Shown: positions 25,265 to 37,264 of the stretch, in pieces
Layout of the letters: every line of letters starts with the position of its first letter
Numbering within the stretch: the first letter of the stretch is position 1
Assembly: GCA_029204225.1 (NCBI GenBank)
Contig: CM055111.1
Coordinates: 46,312,255-46,376,254 of the forward strand
Length of the DNA stretch: 64,000 nucleotides
From: Diphasiastrum complanatum
Taxonomy: Eukaryota > Streptophyta > Lycopodiopsida > Lycopodiales > Lycopodiaceae
Reading direction: 5' to 3'
Notes under the pieces: generated by a model
What the model saw: the letters and a program-made list of their open reading frames with translations, nothing else
What the model was told of the DNA's origin: nothing
Database searches by the model: none
Translations under genes and position numbers: made by a program

Positions 25265-26481
25265 GATCCTGTTGGGCAGAGCAGTTGAGCCGTGATTGTA
25301 ATTTAGCATTTACATTCTTTTAGATTGTTCTTATACGTAGTAGCCCATAACAATGAGAGAGTTATTCCGCAAGTATTTCCTTCTCCCTTGTCTGTTCATG
25401 TTCTATCACCCTATCAAAGCTTTGCAATCATATCCATACTCACATGTAAGACAAAGCATGGATTCATGCACATAGTATAGGATTTCTGGTGGAAATGCAT
25501 GGTGCAGTGGAAGTGGAGCTGGTGGTGAAGTGAATCAGAAGTGTGTCAGTTACCAACAATGAGTTCTAGATGGATCAAGATACTACAATGTGCAAATAGA
25601 ACAGAATAGTAGTGGAACGATGTACTATGATTGATAGAACAATGCTTGAAGTTGGGCACAAAAATAGTAGGCACTCAAAAAAAGACTTCAGCTGAGTTCG
25701 TTGATGGAATCCTAGAATACTGGAATGCTAACTAACTGATTCTACAAATCATATGTCTCAAAAATTCTAAACTGCTGTACAAGGGAGTCTGAAGATGGAT
25801 AGATGAATGAAAATGTGTTCTGGAGATGCTCTACAAAAGACTCTCGTGCAATAGCTATTCCTCAAGCAAAAATCAATCACACAAAATAGGTGAAGAGAAA
25901 CAAGGAAAAAAACAAACGTTACAGAGAGTGAGAAAGGTATAGCACTTGTGGAACAAAACTTGCATTCATCAACATTGATAATGTACCTTGATAGTTACAA
26001 TATTTCAGTTGTTTTGTAGAGTAATGTGATTTACTTTGACATGCCCTTGTCAAAACAAGGCAGGTTGGGTGACACTAAAATCTACCATCATTGATAGCAG
26101 ATGAAGTAAAATATAGCTTGAAATGTAGGTATGGTTGAGGTACTATGTCCTGAGGACCTTTTTGAGTAAGAAATTCAGAACCAAATCTCTATCTGGATTT
26201 CCGAATCCTAGATTGCTTGTGTATTGGCACATTGGAAATCTTATCAGCATGTGGAAAGACAAATAGATTTGAGGTTGTAGAAGGGGAGAAAAACCGTTAA
26301 TTCCCTATGGAGGTTGCTCTTGGTTGGACATTGTAGCAAATGACGGAATATCGGTTTCACTTTCTTTTGACAAGGACTCATTTCATATTGTCTTTTTTCA
26401 TTATGGAGCTGGTGTATTGTGCGGTATTGTAGAAGTTTGCTAGAAACTTCTCAAGTGAGCAGCAGGTTGAGCGGTTGGGTG
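25265..26481. other. Unassigned sequence
   Basis: No gene found. No LTR boundary for the preceding ORF or the following minus-strand gag could be defined. On the minus strand a few codons beyond the gag stop (26515) remain protein-like but are broken. Confidence 0.4.
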
Positions 26482-26514
26482 CTATCGTGCTTGTGTGGTT
26501 GTCATGAGGATCCT

Positions 26515-27547
26515 ATCGGAATTCATAACTAACGTGATGGGCAGGTAGGATCGTAGTTGGTTGTTTTGGACAGTCTTTGAAACTATGGTTTCTGATACAG
26601 TCAGGACACTCAACATGGTACTTGGTCTTGACTGGACAATCAACCATGAAGTGGCCAGTTTCACCACAGATGAAACATCTGGTGTGCAATGGCCCTTGTA
26701 TAATAGCATAGCCATCTTGTATGGCTAGTGGGTTTGGACTTTCAGGTGAATATTCATGATAAGTGATGGCATTTCCAAATTGTGATGATTGTTCTTCATA
26801 TCGTTGGACTGTACGTGCTTAGATATGCTGATATGAAGGACAAGCATCAGCAGGATGCGTAGCCTGGCAGTGTGGGCACCATATTGGTTTTCGTCTATAA
26901 GGTACCTGTGTAGGGTTTGACTGACCAGGCATACTGCTTTGGATAGACTTTAGGGTAGCTTGAAACTCATTGGTGAGTTTCTCCATCTGTAGTTGATGTT
27001 GCTTATTAAGCAACTCCAACTGGGATTTTCAAAGCTGATCTCGGGTGTCCTCGATCGGGTTTGACTCATGGACAGGAGCACGTGGTGCTCGCCTTTCCCT
27101 AGATTCGTCAACATCCGATCCTTCGTCTTCTTCCTTGATGGCATCAGACATAGCTAATTTGAGACTCATATATTCATCATTGGATTTAAGCTCGCGTCTA
27201 ATCCATCTTGGAAGGCTGACTAAAAACCAGATGATGAGCATCAGTTTGGAGGGCTGTTCCTGTACTTGACTTTTGAGGTGTTTCAAACTCTCGATATAGT
27301 CTCGTACACATTCATCTTTTGTCATTTTGATGTTACTCAATTTGACAAAAGGACTCTCTATCAAACGAAAGGACTTAAAACGCTTGAGAAAGGACTCTTT
27401 TAAAATTGACCAGTTTGTTTTATCTTCACGATCAAGGTTGAAAAACCAATCATGTGCTTTGGCGATCATGGTCATCGAAAATAGTTGGACCATAGCATCG
27501 GGAGATGTTTCGCCATACACATCACATGCATTCTCAAAGATTTGCAA
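26515..27547 (-). pseudogene. Ty3/gypsy-type Gag with three zinc knuckles (broken)
   Basis: Minus-strand reading from 27547: AKAHDWFFNLDREDKTNW and LKESFLKRFKSFR are the hallmark of the retrotransposon gag family (Trp-Phe in a helix, then Phe-x-x-Arg-Phe). A Lys/Glu-rich helix and a stop at 27029 follow, then in new frames a Gln-rich helix, WCPHCQATHPADACP, and after a stop at 26819 RCFICGETGHFMVDCP (perfect CX2CX4HX4C) and ECPDCIRNHSFKDCP. Reading ends at a TAG near 26515. No protease or pol follows. Stops or frame breaks separate the segments, so it is dead. Confidence 0.8.
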
Positions 27548-27599
27548 AAATCTTTGAGAGTTCGAACTACCATCATACAGAATCTAAAGTAAATGGACT

Positions 27600-28925
27600 T
27601 CTGGCAGGCTTGTTGATAATACAGCTTTCACATGGAGAATCAGATTTGCTAATAGAAGGAAGATCTTGCACTATGTTTTGACTTGACATTTGTTGAATAC
27701 TCTTGAAGTTTTAATGGCCTAGTTTGAAATGCCACATCATATGATTTGATTCAGAAATAGAAATAAGAGCATGACTATTTGTAGAATAACCATGATTTAA
27801 TTTGTAAAGGTAGCTACATCTTTTACCGAAAGCAAAGACTTTCCTAGTCTTGTCAAGAATGGTGCATCCTTCTGTATCAAATTCGACCCTACGACCAAAA
27901 TCAGTGATTCTGCTTATAGAAAGCAGGTTTTTGGCAAGGTTTAGAATGTATAAAACATTGGACAACAACTTAACAACACCTCTTTGAAATTCAACCCTGA
28001 CTGTTCCTTCACCTTCAATGGAATGAGTTGAGTTGTCTCCAAGTTGTACAACTCTAGAATGGATAAAAGGCTTTTAATTTTGGAATTAGTCCCAATGATG
28101 GGTCATGTGTTGATTTGCTTCAGAGTCCATGTACCAAAAGTCAGCATCCTACAAATTTCTGACCTTGGTCATGAAGACAACTTCATCTTCCTCTTGAGGC
28201 TGGATCGAGTGACTGGTTGAGGCAACATTTGCTTGTTGTGGGAACTCTTTCTTCTTTTCAATGTTGTACTTGAGTGTTCTGCAGTCCTTGATGTGATGGC
28301 CAGTCCTCTTATAGTATTTGCAAAAGAGTTTTCGCATTGGCTGAGATGATAAAAAATTCAAAATCAACCTTGGGCCACAATTCGACCTTGAACCAAAAAT
28401 TGACCCTGAGCCAAAATTCGACCTAGATTGCAATTTGCTCTTTCTGTTTGAATAATCAGACTTTGTGGATTTCTTTGATTTGAATTTTTTCTTTTTCTTT
28501 GTGTATAGAGCCTGAGGATCTGATTCTGAGCCCGAGGAGGATGCATTCCTTCTGATCTCCTCTTGTAATAGCATTGAGATGACCCTTGATAGAGTAAGTT
28601 GCTGTTGGGTCGAAATAGCCATGACCCATGTTTTATAGGCATCAAGCAGACTCGATAAAAGAGTCATTATTGCATCTGAATATTCAATGTTCCATCCTAT
28701 CTGCTCCATAAGGTTTTTGAATGTGTTGAGATGACTGGAAATTGTGTCTGCATCAGACGTCCTCAAAGTGAAGAGTTTTCCTCAAATGGAGTTTGGATGT
28801 GACATCTTTGATATCATAGAGAGTAGCTAGGATGTCCTAAGTATTCTTAGCAGTTTGTGTAGATCGGATATGACTAATTTGGGAGTCTTTGATATTCAAT
28901 GTGATTAAGACAAAGCCTTGCCATC
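27600..28925 (-). pseudogene. Copia Gag and protease fragment, element E
   Basis: Minus strand. Gag N-terminal part near 28925-28770 (ALITL-type helix; STQTAKNT; ATLYDIKDV), then from 28766 to 28149 SSHLNTFKNLMEQIG, WVMAISTQQQLTLSRVISML, a Lys/Ser-rich linker and a knuckle CKYYKRTGHHIKDC whose second Cys is Tyr. A stop (28147) precedes the protease FWYMDSEANQHM, with Glu instead of the catalytic-loop Gly. The protease continues as LLSNVLYILNLAKNLLSISR and ends at the pre-integrase start (MMWHFKLGH, 27711). Truncated there. Confidence 0.8.
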
Positions 28926-29835
28926 TCATTGCCTCCTTATGCACATGTTCCTGACAAGTTTCGGAAGAAGCTTGATGAGAAAGCAGAACATGGATATCTT
29001 GTAGGATATGACAATCATTCGTCATACTACAGAGTCTATATGCCAAAGACAAACACATTGAAGACAGTCAGAGATGTCAAATTTGATGAGAGTAGAACAA
29101 TGGCCAACGATGATCTTGTCAGTTATGAAGTCCTTGGAAGACAGTACTATGATCTACCAATTGTGACAGAGGGAGCAGAGGACGAACACTCAGATGAAGA
29201 TGTTCTAGTCGCACCTCATTCGAGTGACGAATCAGACGAAGAAAATTCCCAAGCCAGCCTACTACTACAATACTTGCAAACCGAAATGGTTCGGGACCTA
29301 GCAGAGCAGACAAAGGCAAAGGCATTGCAGTTCCTGAAGGACCTAGAAGATCGACAAGAGAACGAAGATCACCAGCAAGATTTGTGCCAGACAACTCAGC
29401 TTCTACATCAAAAGAGTTTTGTAGATTCAGTGGTGAACCACAAACATTTGAGGAAGCAATTGAATGTCCAAAGAAGGACAAGTGGATCCAAGCCATGAAT
29501 GAGGAGATGGAATCCATGAGGAAGAATCAGGTATGGATGTTGCAGCCATTACCATATAAGCAAAAGACTGTAAAATGCAAGTGGGTATACAAGCTGAAGT
29601 ATAGACCGAATTGAGATGTTTCTAAGTATAAAGCAAGACTTGTAGCGAAGGGGTTTTCTCATAGATATGGTATTGACTATGCTAAGACCTTCTCTCCTGT
29701 CGTGAAACATTCGTTCCTATGTTTACTGTTTGCATATGCAGCTGCTTATGATCTCAGGATTCACATCGTGCACGAAAAGACAGCGTTCTTACATGGCAAG
29801 CTAGACGAAGAAGTCTACATGGATCAACGTCCATG
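28926..29835 (+). pseudogene. Copia integrase tail and RT start, element G
   Basis: Plus strand, head to head with E. Opens in the integrase C-terminus (PDKFRKKLDEKAEHGYLVGY; NTLKTVRDVKFDES), passes through an acidic linker, shifts frame near 29400 and enters RT: FEEAIECPKKDKWIQAMNEE, VKCKWVYKLKYRPN, a stop (29612), KARLVAKGFSHRYGIDYAKTF and EKTAFLHGKLDEEVYMDQ. Homology ends at 29835, before YVDD. LTRs are not visible. Confidence 0.82.
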
Positions 29836-31350
29836 ATGGGGCCACAGAGATGGAAGAACGCGAATGGAAAAGAGAGCAGGAATATTGCGGAACAGCTCTC
29901 CCGTTACAATCAACTACTAGATGCAAAAACAATCTAATAAAAAGTTTATGTTGAATATAATCGCAACTTTAAGTGTTCTAATTGTCCAACATGATCTTAA
30001 AAATTAATTCAATATCTCAAAAACAAGAGTACAGTCCATCGAAGAGATTAGAGATGGTGTGTGTGGTATTACTGAAAAATGGGTTCAATGAGAAGTATAA
30101 TTCTGAAATAGATAGCAATCGCAGTATGATATCATGAGTCCCTCAAGCATCAAAGACAGCCATCGTTTGATCAGAAATTGAGGAGTCATAGATGTCTGTG
30201 TTCTGATCAGAGTGAGTAAACAAGTGCGATCAAACAGCGATAAAGTGCATTCAATCACAACAAGCATTCATCTACGTTATACACAGATAGAAAAGATGCT
30301 GCTGCTATATTACACTGAAACACAATACAAATAGCAATTACAACCAAAAAATTGACGGCGTAACTGGGAGGCTCAAATAATGGAACAACCCATGATATGT
30401 GCTTGGATGATCTATTTATAGATTTCATCCGTGTATTAATTACATTGAATGTTTGTCACCTTATTAGGAAAGTCATTGTACTTGGAAGTATATGGCTTTT
30501 GTGACAATTGTACATAGTGTATATATGGTCAATAAATCAGGATCGTTGACGCGGACGAGGACGTCACAAAATCTCTCACTTCGCATTTTATGTGAAGTGA
30601 TTTTCTCTCACTTTGCAAATTTTGGAAAGTGGCTGGGAACATTTCTCATTCGAATCAGACAACCTTCGACATTTTCTCTCCTTTCGAGTTTTTTGCAAAA
30701 ATGTCGAAGGTGCCTTTAAACAAGTTTTAAGGTGCCCTTAGAAAGTTGAAGGTGCCCTCAAAAGGCGAAGATGTCTTTAGCAGTTCAACTTTTTTGCACT
30801 TTTCGAAAAAAGCGAAAGAACCGAAGGTGCTCTTAAAACAAGTTTAAGCTGTCCTTAAAAAGTTGGCGAAGGTGTCTTTAACAGTTTAACCCTTAAAAAT
30901 AGAGGACCTTCTAGAAATTTCTCTTTCTTTGCATTTTTTGGAAAAATGTGAAAAAAGGTGAAGGTATTGAAAAAGTTAAACTGTTGAACTGTGAACAAGT
31001 TGACTTCTTAAAAAATAATTGAACAGAAAAAGTCAAAGATAAGTTTTGCAATTTCAAGAAAGTGTGAAACATGCGAACTGCAACACTTAGTGTATTTCTG
31101 CAGACTGTTCAAAAAATAATATAAATTTGTAGACTTATTCTAAATGCAAGTTTTGTGGAAGTCCTTGAAGATGGCCAAGTCTTCAATGACTTCAAGCTAT
31201 TAAACTCAACATCTGAACTTGAAATTATGATGGGATTGGTTACCCTTTGTTGGAGATCAGTGGGAAGTCCGTTGTAGACGTCCTTCAAATAAATTGGCTG
31301 TCTAAGTTATGATTCCAAGGAGACAACTGTGGGCTTAAATTCCAACAGTC
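29836..31350 (-). repeat. 3' LTR of element C and adjoining sequence
   Basis: The LTR begins on the minus strand at 31350 with TGTTGGAATTTAAGCCC, directly after the polypurine tract AAGGGGGAC (31351-31359 region). A classical TATA box, CTATAAATAGATC, lies at about 30412-30424 (minus), so transcription would start near 30390. The U3 part (30580-30960) is filled with imperfect repeats of a GAAGGTGCCCTTAAA-like phrase. The left end of the LTR is not defined; it lies somewhere between 29836 and 30300. Confidence 0.6.
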
Positions 31351-32700
31351 CCCCTTAAAGTCACGGTTGGTGCCTTGGTATCTTCGTCAGGTTCAGCATG
31401 TTGAAGAACTTCTGGTGCTTGATCCTGGGAAGCGCTTTGGTGAAGATGTCTACAACCATTTCTGTTGTGGAGCAGTATTGAAGAATCACTTGCCCTGAGA
31501 AAACTTTCTCCCGAATGAAATGATACTAGATTTCTATGTGCTTGGATTTGCCATGAAATCTGAGATTCAGTGACAGTGAAATACAGCTCAAGTTGTCACA
31601 CAACAGAATGCTGGTAGCATTGAACTGAGTGTGATGTAAGTCGTGAAGTAATAACCTGATCCATACAACTTCTTTTGAAGCTTGGCATGCTACGATGTAC
31701 TCTGCCTCTGTCGACGAAAGCGCAACTGATTTCTGCTTGATTTTCTGGTAGAGATTGTTTCTCCCCAATCTGAGGCGGAATAGCCTCGCAAGACAAGTGG
31801 GTTGATAGCATTTCCATCATAACATAAGATGTGATCTAAACTTCCTTGAATATATCTCATCACTCTCTTTAAATCTTTCCAATGAGAGATCCTAGGATTA
31901 GACACGAATTGACTTAACGTGCTAACAGTGTATGCTAAATTTGGTCTCGTACACAGCATTGCATACATTTAAGATCCTAGGTTTAGTCAATACTATACTT
32001 GGATCCATTGGAATATCAATGGGTTTGCAATCAAACATATGAAATTTTTCTAAAATGCCTTTTAGATATGTCTGTTGGCTAAAATAGATCTTCTTCTGAA
32101 GCCTATTTCTAGTAATGTGAATTCCTAGCAAAAAATGGACAGCTCCTAAATTGATCATGTCAAATTCCTTTGATAGATCACCCTTAGTAGTGTGCAGTAG
32201 AGAAGTGTCGTTAGACTAAATAAATGCATCATCTACATAAAGAGCTATCTATGTGAATTGAATTGCTGCCTATATGCTTTGAATAAACATTACAGTCAGT
32301 TGAATTGTTTGCAAATCCCAATTGAATGAGATAAGAGTTGATTCTATCGAACCATCCTCTTGCGGCCTGTTTCAGATCATAGATTGCTTTGTGCAGCTTG
32401 CACACTTTGTGCTCTTGGCCTTTGACTTCGAATCCTTCCGGTTGGAAGGTGTACAGTTCCTCTTCAACATTGTCGTTGAGAAATGTTGTCTTGACATCCA
32501 TTTGGTGCATTTCGAGGTCTTCTGCAACAACTAACACAATCAGAGTCCTGATTGACTACATCTTGACGACATGACTAAATTTTTTTGATAATCCACTCCT
32601 TGGACTTGAGTGAATCCTTTAGCCACTAGCCGTGCTTTCCATTGGCAATGGAACCATCAAAGTTGATCTTCCTCTTGAAGATCCACTTGTTGTCGATAAC
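31351..32700 (-). pseudogene. RT and RNase H of element C (broken)
   Basis: Minus strand from 32700: RT starts at VIDNKWIFKRKINFDGSIAN, then HQMDVKTTFLNDNVEEELY, KVCKLHKAIYDLKQAARGWF and the catalytic LYVDDA (TATGTAGATGAT, 32239-32228). Frames break several times before MLCTRPNLAYTVSTLSQFVS (31960) and RNase H (VALSSTEAEYIVACQASKEV; LLCDNLSCISLSLN; FHGKSKHIEI). The 5' edge of RT is fused directly to protease sequence at about 32700-32720; the integrase is missing. Confidence 0.85.
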
Positions 32701-33900
32701 TCTCTTGATCAGCTATTCTTGCACTGATAGCAAGTCCCGTTGCAGTGTAGGCACGAATAGAACATCTTCAAGTCATTTGTCTCTACTATTTGTGTTGAGC
32801 CATAGTGAACCAATGCCATTCACTTGATGCTTTGATCCATCTCCAAGAATGATAAATCTTGATGGCACTTCAAAAATCAGACATGATCCGTCTTGATGTA
32901 ACGAAGTGCGAGGTAGCTTATGAATCAAGGATTAGTTCCTATGTATTAGGTGTTGACACTACACACATGTCTGCAGAGATGTAGGCGATCGAATTCCCGT
33001 GATTCGATATTTTTTCGCCCATCTTTGAGCTCTCTAGCTCCTCGACATAGGACGAACTATTGTTGTTCTCCTGTTTGCTTTGAGCTGATTTGTTTCTTGG
33101 GTTCTGATAGTAGTCAATGACTGCATGACCCTTCTTATGACAATGGATACACTCAATTTTTGGATCAAGCCAACACAAATCGAAAGTATGTCCTTCGTGT
33201 TTGCATCTCACGCATGTTTTCTTGTCTCCACTCTACTGTTTTGACCTTCCTTTGTTCTTCCACTTGCCTTTACTGGCTCCTTCTACTTGCTGATCTCGGT
33301 CCTGCTTTTGATCTGACTCCCTCTTAGGCTTGAATTGCTTCTTTGCTTTCTCCTTGTTGCTGTAGAGGGCTTGGTCAGAAGCATCCTTGTGATCAAGATG
33401 CTCTCAAGCTTTGACTTCTTCTCGAATCTTGACAACAACCTTTTTGAGTGTCATTGTAGGTTCTTTTGCTAGCAGCGTTCTGATTGTCGGGAAGGATTTT
33501 GGTAAGGCTCTCAACAGATAAGTAAGCTGCTTCTCTACTGACACTGCATTTTTTGCTCCAAAATTGTGTAGTGAAAGGAATAGAATCTTCATCTTCCTAA
33601 CAAAGAAAGTGAGGTCTTTACCATCCCACTGCAGGTTTGTTAGCTGATCTTCAAGCAACATGATCTGACTGCATGATTTTGTTTGAAATCTTGTGAGCAT
33701 TGTATTCCACATCTCTTTTGCTTTAGAGATTGTAGCCAGGTCGAGAGTTAGGCTATCCTCGATGGATGAAGATAACACGGCTACTGCCTTGTCATTCTTC
33801 TCCCTCCATTCATGTAGCTCCTTGCATGTAGTTGCAGGCATCTCCTTGGTGGAATCTACCTAGGGGAATAATCCTTTGCCCTTTATATCAGCAAGGTCTT
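32701..33900 (-). pseudogene. Gag and protease of element C (broken)
   Basis: Minus strand. Gag from about 33841 (CKELHEWREKNDKAVAVLSS; ISKAKEMWNTMLTRFQTKS; LLRALPKSFPTIRTLLAKEP) with a stop at 33404, then a Lys-rich linker and two knuckles: CVRCKHEGHTFDLC (complete) and CIHCHKKGHAVIDY (last Cys to Tyr). After another stop (32939) the protease entry LILDS-stop-ATSHFV has a nonsense codon exactly at the catalytic-loop Gly. The protease core ends near VLFVPTLQRDLLSV and runs straight into RT. Confidence 0.82.
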
Positions 33901-34080
33901 AACCTTTCATGCTAGGAAGTTAGATCCTGATGAATCGAGGATTGTATAGATGTTGGATTGTATGCTGCTTATTGAAGCCATTGCTATGAATTGTGTTCTC
34001 ACTTGTTGATGGTTCTTTGTTTGAATGCTTAGCCTCTTGTATCTGATAGCTTTGCGGCTATGTCAAACTATGACAGGGTG

Positions 34081-34092
34081 GCATTGATACCA
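34081..34092 (-). promoter_or_regulatory. Primer-binding site of element C (degenerate)
   Basis: Minus-strand TGGTATCAATGC matches the copia PBS TGGTATCAGAGC at 10 of 12 positions, about 250 bases before the Gag region. Confidence 0.55.
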
Positions 34093-35235
34093 CTGATACG
34101 AAAAGGAATTGATTGCAAATTACAAATATCAATCATGCTCTATAACGAAATGAAACGAAACAAAACGAAACGAAACTTGAATGAGCTCTGATATTGACAT
34201 TGCTGAAGCGAAATCAAATTAATCGCGAACAAAATGAATTTGGATGGATTTCAAATATGATTGCTGGTCACTGCCTGCTATAGACAGACACTGCTGATCC
34301 ACGTTATAGATTAATACAACATTCAACAAAATTGAACCAATGTGCGAAATTGATAAAAACAAGTGAATGAGATATGCAAGCGATAGCAGACAGTAATTCA
34401 TTCAAGATCAGACAAATTGAGAGTGATATGTGCATAATAGCTACAATATCATCTATTGATCCTCTTGATTTCGAGCGCTATACAGTATCTACTGATGTAT
34501 GTATCTTATACATCTAGTAATTGCATACATTCAGAGTAGCATATCTGATTAGATAAACTAAACAATCTATAACTAATCATGGATTACAAGAGAGGTAGGT
34601 TAGGCACATCCTAACTTTTGATTGAAGAGGAGGAATGGAGAAGAAGAGATTGAGAAGCGAAGAGGAAGAGAGAGATAGAGAGTGAGGGTGGAGGTTAGCT
34701 TAAATGCTCCTTATGCTTGCTAATGGAAAAGCATTCACTATGGCAAACAATAAACTTGGAAATAGAAAGCAATAGAAAACACAATCAAGAGCAATAGCAA
34801 GTAGTTTATAGCAAATGAGGATGCTTCTCTTCCAAAAATGGTAGAGTTTCCTCCTTCTCATTAAGCATGGAATCAGTGTACAAATGGTGCCTTTTTATAA
34901 AATGGGAAAGGCCCTTGCCCCTCAATCTTATTGGCTAATATTCACAATGATCCTATCCATTCATCCAAGGGTCCACAAAAAGTACATTAGAAATCACAAG
35001 ATTCATGTGAGTCCCAATTTGGACCCAACTCTAAAAAGTGATCTCTAAGTTTAAAAATGACATTGGGCCTCTAGTTTTATTTTAATTACAAGGCCCAAGT
35101 CAAGTTTATTTTATTTACAACTTCAATTGCGTGCTCATTGGGCCATGGGCTTATACACGCAGGATGCCATGCCCTCGCAACACATTTTATTGGAGGATTT
35201 TATTTATTTACACTTTGTTGGGAACACCCCCAACA
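34093..35235 (-). repeat. Putative 5' LTR of element C
   Basis: On the minus strand sequence from TGTTGGGGGTGTTCCCAACA (35235) down to the PBS has LTR architecture: TG start with a short inverted repeat, a TATA box TTTTATAAAAAGG (~34893-34905), and a pyrimidine-rich downstream part (34620-34690). Its start differs from the 3' LTR start at 31350, so it is either diverged or belongs to another element joined to C; I could not align the two along their length. Confidence 0.45.
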
Positions 35236-36010
35236 AGGAACTCTTAGAAAATTGGATCTCTCTCTACACATTTGCCATAAACACCTTAATGACTCTTTTC
35301 AAACCTTACAATCACTCAAACAAATTGAGTAGGGTTGAACAATGTGACTTGGATCTCAATCTCTTTTCTAGAACTCTCAATTTAAGCCAATCTTATGTCA
35401 AATTCTACAAAAGATTTGCATAGATGCTCTATATGCATTAGAAACTCTCAAAGGTTTCACTTGGAGGACGGATCCAAGGATTTTTTCTAGCAAATTGATG
35501 CTTCTAAACTTGACCCTATCACTCTTGAACAAATCTAGAGTGATGGTACAATGGATTTCATCCTCTCACCTTGCATATCACTCCTTAATCTATGTTTTTT
35601 TTTGGCAAAATCACTCTCAACTTCAACATGCACTCAAAAAATCAGAGATGATCAATTAATGCACCTAATTCAAGCTTCAATTTTTATTTTTTGGCCGATC
35701 TAATCCAAGAACTAATCAAGGGATTAGATTTAATATAGAAAATGCTTGATTTTGCACCAAAAATCACTCAATTTGGGTATGTGAGTCAAATTCTACAAAT
35801 TTTTGAAATTTCTCAGTCAAAACCGGAGCTGTACGGCCTCACACGTGTGAAAAGGGTTCCTACAGCCCACAACAAGATCTGGACCAAAATTTTGAGGATA
35901 GCTATCAAATCCAACTCGCTATACAAAATTTGACTAGTTTCCAAAAAACTACTAATTTTGGCTTTGATTTGGATTAACCCTATCAATTTCAACAAAACCT
36001 CTTGTACTAG
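35236..36010 (-). other. Leader remnant of minus-strand element L1
   Basis: Sequence following the L1 primer-binding site on the minus strand, about 775 bases, without a gag. It contains a perfect TCACACGTGTGA palindrome (35839-35850). It is cut off at 35235, where the C-side LTR starts, as if C had inserted into the L1 leader. Confidence 0.45.
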
Positions 36011-36022
36011 GCTCTGATACCA
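36011..36022 (-). promoter_or_regulatory. Exact copia primer-binding site of L1
   Basis: Minus-strand TGGTATCAGAGC, a 12/12 match to the initiator-Met tRNA complement used by plant copia elements and identical to the PBS of B and I. Confidence 0.85.
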
Positions 36023-36800
36023 TGTGCAAAAAGTACAAAAAGGACCAAGAGTGGATCCTAATCTGATCCTCAAGAGGGATTGGTTGTCAGATTACTTGAT
36101 CTATCAATCTACTTGAGATTAAGATCAATCTAGATCAATTCTAGACACAAAATTCTAACAAGAACAATCATTAATTGAAGGTAGGTGTACTTTCTGATTT
36201 CACATGTGTGAAACATTGTCAGTACGGACTCCAACCTGAAAATCAAGTACACATTGATAGAACCTCAAAACAATCAAAACAAATGTAGACAAATGGAGAG
36301 AATCACTCAAAATTGCTTCCATAACCAAGATTGGTGTCTCACAATGATTATGGCCAAATGTGGCTCTATATATACAATAAGTGAGAGCTCGTGGTACTGA
36401 TTATCCCTCTGATCCCACATGTGTGAAGGTGCTTTGTCATATGATGATTCATCATGCAAAACTAACACTTGGACAAAACATTCTATTTTGAGCACTTTTG
36501 ATCCATTTTCCTTCTATATGGAGATCTACTTGGAAATCTTCTAGAAGTCAAAATTCACCTACTTCAGCTTATTCCACACATGTGAGCTGTCCTCTAAACA
36601 TGGGATATGACACCTAACTAAAGGATGTGACGCATGCAATCAATAGATTGATGCCATGTGTCATATGTCTAGAAAACTAGTTTTTGGCCATTTTAGCCAC
36701 TAGAACTTGAATTAAATCATATGTACAATATATATGATTATGGTACATGACAAGTACACTAGTTTCACACGTGGAAACAAGCTCCACACATGTGTGTTTA
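36023..36800 (-). repeat. LTR of minus-strand element L1
   Basis: Directly upstream of the L1 PBS, ending ...TTTTTGCACA on the minus strand. It has a TATA box (GTATATATAGAGCC, ~36367-36380) and at least five CACATGTG/CACACGTG-type palindromes (36201, 36416, 36576, 36766, 36785). The outer end is not defined because no second LTR is present. Confidence 0.6.
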
Positions 36801-37264
36801 TCTATATACAAGATTTTTGGCCTCTACCAAGCTTATTTTTGCATGTACTTCATGGTACTTGCATGATCTTCCTGATCCTTTGGAGCATGAAGGTCAAAAA
36901 GGTGTCACGAAGATTTTCGTGTCACTTCGAGTCGTCTGACTTTCACATCATCTGACTTTCTCCTGTTGTATCACGAACACTTTTCTTTCGCAAACATTTT
37001 GCGTTCCTGTCTTTTTGTCAGGATGTTTGCAAACATTTTCGCTTCGTGTCTTTTCGTCAAATTGAGGGATGAAAGCTAGCAAAGCTTTGGAAACAAAAAC
37101 GTTTTGTTTCTTCAATTAGGGACCTTCAACTAGCCATCCCCAACTTCAAAACCTCCAAGAACAGTTCAACATGGCTGCCAATAACCCGAATCTACCTCAA
37201 GAGAATCCAGTAGCACCTTAATCCCTAGGAGCTCAAAGGATACACGATCCTTTAGCCTATGTTG
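36801..37264. other. Unassigned flank between L1 and B
   Basis: No gene. It contains an imperfect duplication of a phrase around CAAACATTTTGCGTTCCTGTCTTTT and CAAACATTTTCGCTTCGTGTCTTTT (near 36993 and 37030). It ends in TTAGCCTATGTTG before the B LTR. Confidence 0.5.

Noticed and set aside
34101-35240. AAGGAA near both ends of the C-side LTR as a target-site duplication of a solo LTR
   Set aside because: The match is short and offset by one base from the LTR ends, and the PBS next to it argues for a 5' LTR.
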